From Oscillospiraceae bacterium (GTDB taxonomy: Bacteria; Bacillota; Clostridia; Oscillospirales; Acutalibacteraceae), in NCBI GenBank assembly GCA_009783605.1, contig WRDE01000112.1:1-6761 (forward strand): DNA of 6,761 bases. The letters run 5' to 3'. Numbering within the stretch: position 1 is the first letter of the stretch; the number at the start of each line of letters is the position of its first letter. The translations under genes and the position numbers were made by a program. The notes under the pieces were generated by a model. It had not been told where the DNA came from and made no database searches. It saw only the letters and a list, made by a program, of their open reading frames with translations. Below, piece after piece: positions 1-5,419 of the stretch.

Positions 1-34
1 GCGAAGACAAACGCCGCGGCGTTTGTGGATGCGT
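1..34. repeat. 34-bp direct repeat, copy 1, with 20-bp palindrome
   Basis: The first copy runs from the first base of the window, so it may continue upstream. Positions 7-26 (ACAAACGCCG followed by its reverse complement) form a perfect 20-bp palindrome, flanked by GCGAAG on the left and GGATGCGT on the right. As RNA or single-stranded DNA it could fold into an 8-bp stem with a CGCG loop. As duplex DNA it has the symmetry of a dimer-binding site. A short AAGAC (4-8) / GTCTT (33-37) pairing could enclose the hairpin in this copy. Function is unknown. A dispersed intergenic repeat, a protein-binding site or the 3' end of an upstream transcript are all possible. Confidence 0.9.
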
Positions 35-64
35 CTTTTCCGTTCTCGAAATCAGTGTGTTATA

Positions 65-98
65 GCGAAGACAAACGCCGCGGCGTTTGTGGATGCGT
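65..98. repeat. 34-bp direct repeat, copy 2, with 20-bp palindrome
   Basis: This copy matches positions 1-34 base for base, with the palindrome at 71-90. The period is 64 bp and the 30 nt between copies are not themselves a clear repeat. The short word TTCTCG does occur 9-10 nt after each copy (43-48 and 108-113), hinting at a longer, partly decayed unit. The copy lies about 110 nt upstream of the regulator gene, so it could be an upstream regulatory site or belong to a genome-wide repeat family. The identity is directly visible; any role is inference. Confidence 0.9.
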
Positions 99-153
99 GA
101 GTCTATATTCTCGGTTTCCGGGAGAAAATCCCGCGGGATGGGGTGGTTTTTTG

Positions 154-183
154 TTGACGGTTATTGTACAATCCGGGTATTCT
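154..183 (+). promoter_or_regulatory. Probable SigA-type promoter of the XRE regulator gene
   Basis: TTGACG (154-159) and TATTCT (178-183) are separated by 18 nt and lie just upstream of the ribosome binding site AAGGAGAG (191-198) of the gene at 207. The -35 box is close to consensus and the -10 box matches at four of six positions. This makes the untranslated leader very short, about 15-20 nt. No better promoter is visible between the repeats and the gene. Confidence 0.45.
163..172. promoter_or_regulatory. Palindrome between -35 and -10 boxes, candidate operator
   Basis: ATTGTACAAT is a perfect 10-bp palindrome lying wholly inside the 18-nt spacer of the probable promoter. XRE-family regulators bind short inverted repeats and often repress their own promoter, so an autoregulatory operator is plausible. 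The palindrome and its placement are seen directly. Binding by the adjacent gene product is inference, and a 10-bp palindrome can occur by chance. Confidence 0.3.
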
Positions 184-206
184 ATAAACGAAGGAGAGTA
201 TAAAAT

Positions 207-1499
207 ATGGAACGCAAATCCATCGGCAGCTTTATCGCCGCCCTGCGCCGGGCGCACGGCTTGACCCAGCAGGAGCTGGCGGATCGGCTGAACGTGTCCA
301 ATAAATCGGTCAGCCGCTGGGAGAACGACGAGACGCTGCCGGACCTGACGCTGATACCGGTGCTGGCGGAAATTTTCGGCGTGACGTCGGACGAGATATT
401 GCGGGGCGAACGCGCCCCGGCGAAGGATCCGGGGGAAGCCGCACCCGAGCGGACGGAAAAACGCACCGAACAGCAGCGAAAGCGGCTGTTAAACGCGGCG
501 CTGATGAAGTTCAGTAATATGTGTATCGTCTCGCTGACGATATTTTTATGCAGTATCCCGGTCGGATATCTCATCGCTATGATAGCCGAAAACGGATGGG
601 CGATCGTCCTGACCGGTTTCTGCGGTTTGATCGCCGGTATCGTGACGCTGGAGATATCCTCGGGCAACGCCCGGATGCGGATCGACGGCGGCGGGGATGA
701 AGCGGAGGAAATGACACAGGCGGTGCTACGGAAGATGTACCAGTTAAAACAGGCAGTTTTAGTGGTGTACCTGATGATCGTTACGGTTGCGCTTTCGGTC
801 ATTGTTGCTATTGGATTGAAATTGCAGGTGGACACAAACGGCTCATTTATATCCCGGGTATTGGCCTGGTGGCCGCTCTGGCTGATAGGGCTGGCGCCGC
901 TGCTGGCGGTGATTATGTTCAGCTGGCGGTATCCTATTGCCACCGGGCAGTATGCCGGACGGCCGAAAGCCCAAAAGCGTGACCGGCTCATCTGTATTAC
1001 GGCGATCGTGCTGACGGTGAGCCTGACGATGGGACAGACAATCTATCAGGTAGCCGCGCAGCAGCGGCGGGAGCGGGAAAATATCATAGCCAGCTCGGAC
1101 GCGTATGTGTATGAAACCGTTGAGGATTTCGAATCCTTTATGAAGCAATATAAAGAAAGTGAACCATATTTCCTTTATAATGGCGAGGTAATCAATGAGT
1201 CGGATCCGGTTTATTTGAATTATATAGAGGATTATCATTATTTTGAAATTACAAGGGAAGAATATGATCAGATGGATCCGGATGAGCGCGTGGGTGTTTT
1301 CCGTATTATCCCGTTTCGCTTTTACAATAAAATTGTCCTGATCGATGAAAAAAATCTGATCGTCTATCGATTGCGGGAAGGATATCTTCTGCCAGCCAGA
1401 TCGAGCATGAGCGGTGGCGGTATGTCTGCGGGTGTGCTGTTATTTCCGCTTGCCTTCCTCGGTATCCGGTCATTGCTGCTGCGGAAGGTATTGAATTAA
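207..1499 (+). CDS. Membrane-bound XRE-family transcriptional regulator
   Basis: The 430-residue protein starts with an XRE/Cro-C1 helix-turn-helix (about residues 8-65; core TQQELADRLNVS, then SVSRWENDE and a PDLTLIPVLAEIFGV segment), a DNA-binding domain common in Firmicutes. A charged linker (about 66-100) leads to predicted membrane segments near 104-127, 131-149, 182-204, 220-240, 261-281 and 407-425. Positively charged stretches at 241-260 and at the C-terminus fit a cytoplasmic HTH and C-terminus. The loop between segments 5 and 6 (about 282-406) would then lie outside the membrane as an acidic, Tyr-rich domain suited to sensing. DNA for much of that loop (about 1126-1260 and 1320-1380) is only about 30-35% GC, against about 60-70% at the gene's 5' end. 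The ATG at 207 is chosen because AAGGAGAG lies 8 nt upstream. The ligand and targets are unknown. It is probably co-transcribed with the asparaginase gene 19 nt downstream. Confidence 0.85.
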   Translation: MERKSIGSFIAALRRAHGLTQQELADRLNVSNKSVSRWENDETLPDLTLIPVLAEIFGVTSDEILRGERAPAKDPGEAAPERTEKRTEQQRKRLLNAALMKFSNMCIVSLTIFLCSIPVGYLIAMIAENGWAIVLTGFCGLIAGIVTLEISSGNARMRIDGGGDEAEEMTQAVLRKMYQLKQAVLVVYLMIVTVALSVIVAIGLKLQVDTNGSFISRVLAWWPLWLIGLAPLLAVIMFSWRYPIATGQYAGRPKAQKRDRLICITAIVLTVSLTMGQTIYQVAAQQRRERENIIASSDAYVYETVEDFESFMKQYKESEPYFLYNGEVINESDPVYLNYIEDYHYFEITREEYDQMDPDERVGVFRIIPFRFYNKIVLIDEKNLIVYRLREGYLLPARSSMSGGGMSAGVLLFPLAFLGIRSLLLRKVLN

Positions 1500-1518
1500 A
1501 ACAAAAAGGGGCGTATCC

Positions 1519-2532
1519 ATGCGAATCCTCGTAATCTTCACCGGCGGCACCATCGGCTGCGCCCGGCCGGACGCCGCCGGCGTGCTGCGGCTGGATTCGG
1601 CGGCGCAAGATTCTCTGTTGCAGGGGCATACCGATACGGTTGATTTTGATATTTGTCAGCCCTTCACCTGTCTCAGCGAAAACATGACCACCGCCCATTG
1701 GCTGCATCTGGCGCGGACGGTGGCGGCGGTGGAAACCGGGCAATATACCGGCGTCATTGTCACTCACGGCACCGATACATTGGCCTGGACCGCGGCTTTT
1801 CTGGGGATCGCGCTGGCCGGTTTCCCGCTGCCGGTGGTGTTGGTTTCGGCCGACAGGCCGCTGTCCGACCCGGCCACCAACGGCCGCCGCAATTTTTCCG
1901 CCGCCGTCTCCTTTATCCGGCAGAGCGGCTGCACCGGCGTTTTCGCCGCCTGCGGCGACACGCCCGATACCACAGAAATTCATCTCGGCACCCGTCTGCG
2001 GCAGGCGGAACCCTTTGACCACCGGTTTTCCAGTCCGGGCGGGGCGGACTTTGGCTATGTTGCGGACGATCAATTCCATCGCCGGTCATCTTTTCGGCCC
2101 GTACCGCAGCAGCCGGTTCCGTTGCCCGAGCGGTTGGACCCCGCCGTGTTGCTTATTCACCCGCACACCGGTTTGGATTATTCCTGTTTTTCGTTGGACG
2201 GCGTCCGGGCGGTGCTGCACATCGTCTACCATTCCCACACGGTTTTCTCCGAAGGAAAAGGACCGAATTCGGTTCTATATCTGCAAAAACGCTGTGAGGA
2301 ACGCGGGATCCCGTTGTTTTTGGCCCCGTTTTCCGGGAAACTGCTGGACGGCCCACATTACGTCTCTACTGAAGCGGCTCTGGGAAGCGGCATACGCTTT
2401 CTGTGCGGCCAGACGGCGGAAACGGCATACGCCAAGTTGCTGCTGGCGGTAAATTTGTTTGAAGAGACCGGTCAAATTGTCGAATTTGCCGAAAAAATCC
2501 ATTTTTATGAAAATATTGAAATTGAGTATTGA
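1519..2532 (+). CDS. Asparaginase-family amidohydrolase, cytoplasmic
   Basis: The 337-residue protein belongs to the L-asparaginase (AnsA/AnsB/GatD) family, whose usual reaction is hydrolysis of Asn (or Gln) to the acid plus ammonia. It has the N-terminal motif FTGGTIG (residues 7-13, nucleophile expected at Thr11) and the second motif VTHGTDT (81-87, Thr85 and Asp86 of the Thr-Asp-Lys triad). A C-terminal domain (about 205-337) ends in a recognisable TAETAYAKLLLAV segment. Length is typical and there is no signal peptide, so it should be cytoplasmic. Oddities: the lysine expected in the TKA motif before the family's SPN motif is missing; the equivalent stretch near residues 159-173 offers Arg161 or Gln162. 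The usual glycine-rich GxGxGN segment reads YHSHTV (237-242). The Shine-Dalgarno AAGGGG (1506-1511) is 7 nt before the ATG. True asparaginase, glutaminase or GatD-like ammonia donor are all possible; substrate cannot be settled from sequence. Confidence 0.8.
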   Translation: MRILVIFTGGTIGCARPDAAGVLRLDSAAQDSLLQGHTDTVDFDICQPFTCLSENMTTAHWLHLARTVAAVETGQYTGVIVTHGTDTLAWTAAFLGIALAGFPLPVVLVSADRPLSDPATNGRRNFSAAVSFIRQSGCTGVFAACGDTPDTTEIHLGTRLRQAEPFDHRFSSPGGADFGYVADDQFHRRSSFRPVPQQPVPLPERLDPAVLLIHPHTGLDYSCFSLDGVRAVLHIVYHSHTVFSEGKGPNSVLYLQKRCEERGIPLFLAPFSGKLLDGPHYVSTEAALGSGIRFLCGQTAETAYAKLLLAVNLFEETGQIVEFAEKIHFYENIEIEY

Positions 2533-2558
2533 CAGCGCCGAACAAAAAGGCGTATAAT
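2529..2558 (+). promoter_or_regulatory. Consensus SigA promoter of the aspS-gat operon
   Basis: TTGACA (2529-2534) and TATAAT (2553-2558) are both perfect consensus hexamers with an 18-nt spacer. The -35 box contains the asparaginase stop codon TGA (2530-2532), so the two units abut with no intergenic space. Transcription should start near 2565-2567, directly at the T-box leader. The spacer carries a small inverted repeat, CGCC (2536-2539) and GGCG (2549-2552). A strong constitutive promoter fits control by attenuation rather than by initiation. Confidence 0.85.
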
Positions 2559-2642
2559 GCTCCGGAAGGAACTCCGCCCGGATGGAAAGCGCGGCAGAGA
2601 TTCGATACCACAGGCTGAAAGTATCGATTGCGCAAGTAGCGG

Positions 2643-2646
2643 GAAC
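2643..2646 (+). promoter_or_regulatory. Candidate specifier GAAC (overlapping Glu and Asn codons)
   Basis: On the 3' side of Stem I, after the GCGC helix, the leader reads GAAC at 2643-2646, and a second GAAC follows at 2650-2653. Each holds GAA (Glu) and AAC (Asn) offset by one base. No GAC (Asp) triplet occurs anywhere from 2566 to 2657. An Asn, or dual Asn/Glu, specifier would fit an operon making Asn-tRNA(Asn) and Gln-tRNA(Gln) by transamidation. I recall a two-codon T-box of this sort described for the Clostridium acetobutylicum gat operon. The exact register is uncertain because the fold was not computed. Confidence 0.45.
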
Positions 2647-2725
2647 GGGGAACGCCCTTTTGGTTGTCGTTAAAGTAAATAAAAAAGCGGGCACAAGCAG
2701 AAATTACCGTTCTGCCGTGTCAATC

Positions 2726-2756
2726 AGGGTGGCACCGCGGGTTTGATCTCGTCCCT
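2726..2756 (+). promoter_or_regulatory. T-box antiterminator element
   Basis: AGGG (2726-2729) can pair with CCCT (2753-2756), leaving a bulge that starts with TGGC (2730-2733), the standard antiterminator architecture. The bulge pairs with the free NCCA end of tRNA. Its fourth base, C2733, calls for discriminator base G73, which fits bacterial tRNA(Asp), tRNA(Asn) and commonly tRNA(Glu). The same CCCT forms the base of the terminator stem, so the two structures are mutually exclusive, as expected for attenuation. Confidence 0.85.
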
Positions 2757-2792
2757 TGGAAAAATGCTTCGGCGTTTTTTTGAGGGACTTTT
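2751..2792 (+). terminator. T-box intrinsic terminator with UUCG tetraloop
   Basis: Positions 2751-2767 pair without bulges to 2772-2788, a 17-bp stem that includes a few G-U pairs. It is closed by C(UUCG)G at 2767-2772 and followed by TTTT (2789-2792), then AATTT. The upper part is a run of A-U pairs and the base is GTCCCT/AGGGAC. It should form by default when the cognate tRNA is charged and stop transcription about 100 nt before aspS. Confidence 0.92.
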
Positions 2793-2891
2793 AATTTGTC
2801 AGGTTTGAGTTCCCGCCTTTTGGGACGTTCCGTTTTGCCTGATACCCCGCCCTTAGATTTGGTGAGATTCATTTTGGAAGGAATGGTTATT

Positions 2892-4631
2892 ATGAACAGG
2901 TACAGGACACACACATGTAACGAGCTGCGCACCGGCGCGGTCGGGCAGCCGGCGACGCTGTCCGGCTGGGTGGATACCGTCCGGGATCACGGCGGCGTCA
3001 TTTTCGTGGATCTGCGGGATCACTACGGCGTCACCCAGGTGGTACTGCACGACGAGGGGCTGATCAGAGGGGTTGCCCGCGAGAGCGTGATCTGCGCTGC
3101 CGGCACCGTGCGGCTGCGCGACCCCGAAACGGTCAACAATAAATTGGAGACTGGCGAGGTGGAGCTGGCCGCCGACAAGGTGGAGGTGCTCAGCTATGCG
3201 GTCGGCAATCTGCCCTTCGAAATCGGCGAATCCACCGAGGTGCGGGAGGAGGTCCGGCTAAAATACCGGTTCCTCGACCTGCGCAACCCGGCGGTCCACA
3301 GCCATATCGTCACCCGCTCCCAAATCACCGGGTATCTGCGCAAAAAGATGGAGGAGCTGGGCTTTCTCGAGCTGCAGACCCCGATCCTGACCTCCTCCTC
3401 GCCGGAGGGAGCGCGGGATTATCTGGTGCCGAGCCGCAAGCATCACGGGCTGTTTTACGCGCTGCCGCAGGCGCCGCAGATATTCAAGCAGCTGCTGATG
3501 GTCTCCGGCTTTGACAGGTATTTCCAGATCGCCCCCTGTTTCCGGGACGAGGATGCCCGCGCCGACCGGTCGCCGGGCGAGTTCTATCAGTTGGATTTCG
3601 AGATGGCCTTCGCGACCCAGGAGGACGTGTTCGCCGTCGCCGAAAAGGTGCTGTATGACACCTTTACCGCGTTTTCGGACAAGCCGGTTTCAACCGCGCC
3701 CTTCCGCCGGATCCCGTATGCCGAGGCGATGCTGCGGTACGGCACCGACAAGCCGGATCTGCGCAACCCGCTGTTGATCGAAGATCTGACCGCATTTTTC
3801 TCCGACGTGGATTTCGCGCCGTTCCGGAACAAACCGGTGCGCGGCATCGTGGCGCCAAAGTGCGCGGTACAGTCCAAATCCTTCTTTGAAAAAATGCTGG
3901 CCTACGCCACCGATATCGGGATGAAGGGGCTGGGATATATTTCGGTGCTGGCGGGAATGGAGCTGAAAGGGCCGATCGTCAAATTCCTGTCACCCGAAAA
4001 ACAGCGGCAACTGGCGGAGATGCTCTCATTGAAAGAGGACGACACGCTATTCTTCATCTCTGACATGAAAAAGTTGGTCGACCGGCTGGCCGGGCAGATC
4101 CGCAGTGAGCTGGGTGAACGGCTGAATATTATCGACCGCGACCGGTTTGAGATGTGTTTCATCGTGGATTTCCCGATGTATGAGACTGATGAGGAAACCG
4201 GAAAAATCGGTTTCACCCACAACCCCTTCTCGATGCCGCAGGGGGAGATGGCGGCGCTGCAGAACAGCGATCCGTTAGAGATATTGGCCTGGCAGTACGA
4301 TATCGTCTGCAACGGCGTCGAGCTGTCCTCCGGCGCGGTGCGGAACCACCGGCCGGATATCATGGAAAAAGCCTTTGAGATCGCCGGATACACCCGCGCC
4401 GATCTGGAAAAGAAATTCTCGGCGCTGTTTAACGCCTTCCATTACGGCGCGCCGCCCCACGCCGGCATGGCCCCGGGGGTGGACCGGATGGTGATGCTGC
4501 TGACCGGCCAGGAGAACATTCGTGAGATCATTGCTTTCCCAATGAATAGCAATGCGCAGGACTTGCTATTGGGCGCACCCGGAGAGGTGAGCGAGCTGCA
4601 ATTGAGAGAGGTCCATATCAAGATACGTTGA
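2892..4631 (+). CDS. aspS: Aspartyl-tRNA synthetase, probably non-discriminating
   Basis: This 579-residue class IIb synthetase attaches Asp to tRNA(Asp). Domains: OB-fold anticodon-binding (about 1-105); class II catalytic core with motif 1 (about 135-166), QAPQIFKQLLM (193-203) and motif 2 FRDEDARADR (217-226); the bacterial GAD insertion (about 288-420); and motif 3 GMAPGVDRMVMLL (525-537, Arg532). Bacterial AspRS is near 590 residues, so it is full length. The OB fold reads RDHGG with His33, matching the His seen in non-discriminating enzymes such as that of Pseudomonas aeruginosa; the discriminating Escherichia coli enzyme has Leu there. With gatCAB in the same operon, it probably also forms Asp-tRNA(Asn). 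The ATG at 2892 is chosen because AAGGA lies upstream at 2878-2882 and MNRYRTHTCNELR matches AspRS N-termini. An in-frame extension to TTG 2796 abuts the terminator and has no family similarity. About 100 nt of leader separate the terminator from the start codon. Confidence 0.97.
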   Translation: MNRYRTHTCNELRTGAVGQPATLSGWVDTVRDHGGVIFVDLRDHYGVTQVVLHDEGLIRGVARESVICAAGTVRLRDPETVNNKLETGEVELAADKVEVLSYAVGNLPFEIGESTEVREEVRLKYRFLDLRNPAVHSHIVTRSQITGYLRKKMEELGFLELQTPILTSSSPEGARDYLVPSRKHHGLFYALPQAPQIFKQLLMVSGFDRYFQIAPCFRDEDARADRSPGEFYQLDFEMAFATQEDVFAVAEKVLYDTFTAFSDKPVSTAPFRRIPYAEAMLRYGTDKPDLRNPLLIEDLTAFFSDVDFAPFRNKPVRGIVAPKCAVQSKSFFEKMLAYATDIGMKGLGYISVLAGMELKGPIVKFLSPEKQRQLAEMLSLKEDDTLFFISDMKKLVDRLAGQIRSELGERLNIIDRDRFEMCFIVDFPMYETDEETGKIGFTHNPFSMPQGEMAALQNSDPLEILAWQYDIVCNGVELSSGAVRNHRPDIMEKAFEIAGYTRADLEKKFSALFNAFHYGAPPHAGMAPGVDRMVMLLTGQENIREIIAFPMNSNAQDLLLGAPGEVSELQLREVHIKIR

Positions 4632-4649
4632 TGGTGAGGAGTAAAAATA

Positions 4650-5120
4650 ATGACCAAATTAGACGGCATACGGATCATTGAGATACCAAAATTCAAGGCG
4701 ATATCGTCGGGGTTTGGTAAGCCGGACAATATTTTCGGGACATTCTGCGACCGGTTGGACATGAAATTGGTCAAGAGCGTACCGCCCTGTGACGCTCCCG
4801 ATCTGGCGTGGTTTGAAGGGGATGAGGCAATCTGGATCTGGGCGGCCAATGACTGGGTGACCACGGCGGACGCCGCGCCGCATGAGTTGATGGAATTTGA
4901 GGGCGGCATCTATGCCGTCGGCGTCGCGGACGAGTGGGAGCCGGCGGATTGCGGGGCGGTGTATCACCACATCGCAAATTGGATCGAAAACAACGAACAT
5001 TTTGAAATCGACGACCGCCCGGGGCATCGGGTCATGTTTCACCGCATCGGCTGCGGCGAGGTTCAAAAAGCGCTCGGCATGGCGCAGCAGGAGATTTTCG
5101 TGCCGGTAAAAATACGGTAA
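4650..5120 (+). CDS. GyrI-like / AraC effector-binding-domain protein
   Basis: The 156-residue protein resembles stand-alone GyrI-like (SbmC, bacterial transcription activator effector-binding) domains, which bind small molecules in a two-repeat beta-alpha-beta-beta fold. Supporting features are an N-terminal strand IRIIEIPKFKAIS (7-19), a central GGIYAVGVADEWEP (85-98), an amphipathic helix with GAVYHHIANWI (102-112), the HFEIDDRPGHRVMFHR segment (117-132), and the ending QQEIFVPVK (146-154). The family carries a conserved ligand-contacting Glu in this last strand, here Glu148. No DNA-binding domain or signal peptide is present. It sits 18 nt after aspS and 14 nt before gatC, with a good GAGGAG (4636-4641), so it is an integral operon member. 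I know of no standard role for such a protein in tRNA transamidation. A ligand sensor or regulator of the enzymes, or a cyclopropanoid-hydrolase-type enzyme, are guesses. Family assignment is by motif reading only. Confidence 0.65.
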   Translation: MTKLDGIRIIEIPKFKAISSGFGKPDNIFGTFCDRLDMKLVKSVPPCDAPDLAWFEGDEAIWIWAANDWVTTADAAPHELMEFEGGIYAVGVADEWEPADCGAVYHHIANWIENNEHFEIDDRPGHRVMFHRIGCGEVQKALGMAQQEIFVPVKIR

Positions 5121-5134
5121 ATGGGGGAACAATT

Positions 5135-5407
5135 ATGAACATCACGCCATATGAAGCGATGGCCAAGCTGTCGCTGCCGGACGACCAGCGGGAACGGCTG
5201 GCGGCACAGATGCGGCGGCTGGCGGATAGTTTCGCGGCGTTAGAGGCCGCTGACACCGAAAACGTAGAGCCGTTGGTGACGGTACTGCCGCTGCGCAATG
5301 TGCTGCGGGAGGACGAGGCGCGGCAGATTGTGAGCCGGGAAACGCTGTTGCGGGGCGCGCCGGAGCAGTATGACGGGTATTTTCAAGTACCGAAAACGAT
5401 AGAATAG
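5135..5407 (+). CDS. gatC: Amidotransferase subunit C (GatC)
   Basis: The 90-residue protein is the small subunit of Asp-tRNA(Asn)/Glu-tRNA(Gln) amidotransferase. GatC wraps around the GatA-GatB interface and stabilises the complex. Family marks are an N-terminal helical part (about 5-40, AKLSLPDDQRERLAAQMRRL), the central VEPLVTVLPLRNVLREDE (44-61) and the conserved C-terminal GYFQVPKTIE (81-90). Length is normal at about 95 residues for the family. A GGGGGA Shine-Dalgarno (5123-5128) is 6 nt before the ATG. Its stop codon lies 12 nt before gatA. The intact, typical GatC suggests that the complex is still assembled, which matters because the neighbouring GatA looks catalytically dead. Confidence 0.95.
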   Translation: MNITPYEAMAKLSLPDDQRERLAAQMRRLADSFAALEAADTENVEPLVTVLPLRNVLREDEARQIVSRETLLRGAPEQYDGYFQVPKTIE

Positions 5408-5419
5408 GGGGCGGGACAT

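Larger units (their letters stand above)
2566..2792 (+). promoter_or_regulatory. T-box riboswitch leader of aspS-gatCAB operon
   Basis: This leader senses uncharged tRNA and lets transcription read through into the tRNA-charging operon. The hallmark AGGGTGGCACCGCG lies at 2726-2739. Stem I is visible in part. It has an AGAGA element (2596-2600) and a distal hairpin TCGATAC (2602-2608) / GTATCGA (2621-2627) whose loop includes GGCTGAAA. A GCGC/GCGC helix (2589-2592 with 2630-2633) sits below it. Stem III is GGCAC (2690-2694) with GTGTC (2717-2721), extended by GCAGAA/TTCTGC (2697-2702 with 2710-2715). The terminator is at 2751-2792. The 5' boundary is taken from the promoter spacing, and the lower part of Stem I was not fully resolved by eye. 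The location upstream of aspS and gat genes fits T-box control of amino-acyl-tRNA supply. Confidence 0.93.

Noticed and set aside
1..98. CRISPR array
   Set aside because: Only two repeats are visible and the spacer is 30 nt. The repeat is a full 20-bp palindrome of a kind unlike CRISPR repeats, and no cas gene is present. More copies upstream could reopen the question.
119..152. Intrinsic terminator upstream of the regulator gene
   Set aside because: CGGGA/TCCCG (119-123 with 129-133) or ATCCC/GGGGT (128-132 with 140-144) gives only a 5-bp stem before TTTTTT (147-152), and the competing 12-bp palindrome (128-139) has no loop. Too weak to call.
1757..2452. Long open frame overlapping the asparaginase gene in another + frame
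   Set aside because: It is rich in Arg, Pro and Cys in the way typical of GC-rich shadow frames, has no ribosome binding site, and lies wholly within a recognised gene.
2536..2552. Terminator for the asparaginase transcript
   Set aside because: CGCC-N9-GGCG is only a 4-bp stem, is not followed by a T-run, and lies inside the promoter spacer.
2581..2583. GAT (Asp) triplet in Stem I as the specifier
   Set aside because: It lies on the 5' side of Stem I, whereas specifiers sit on the 3' side. The C-ending GAAC triplets on the 3' side fit better.
2796..2891. A 32-residue N-terminal extension of AspRS starting at TTG 2796
   Set aside because: The TTG lies directly behind the terminator T-run, has no ribosome binding site, and the added residues do not resemble AspRS. 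ATG 2892 has AAGGA at a proper distance and matches the family start.
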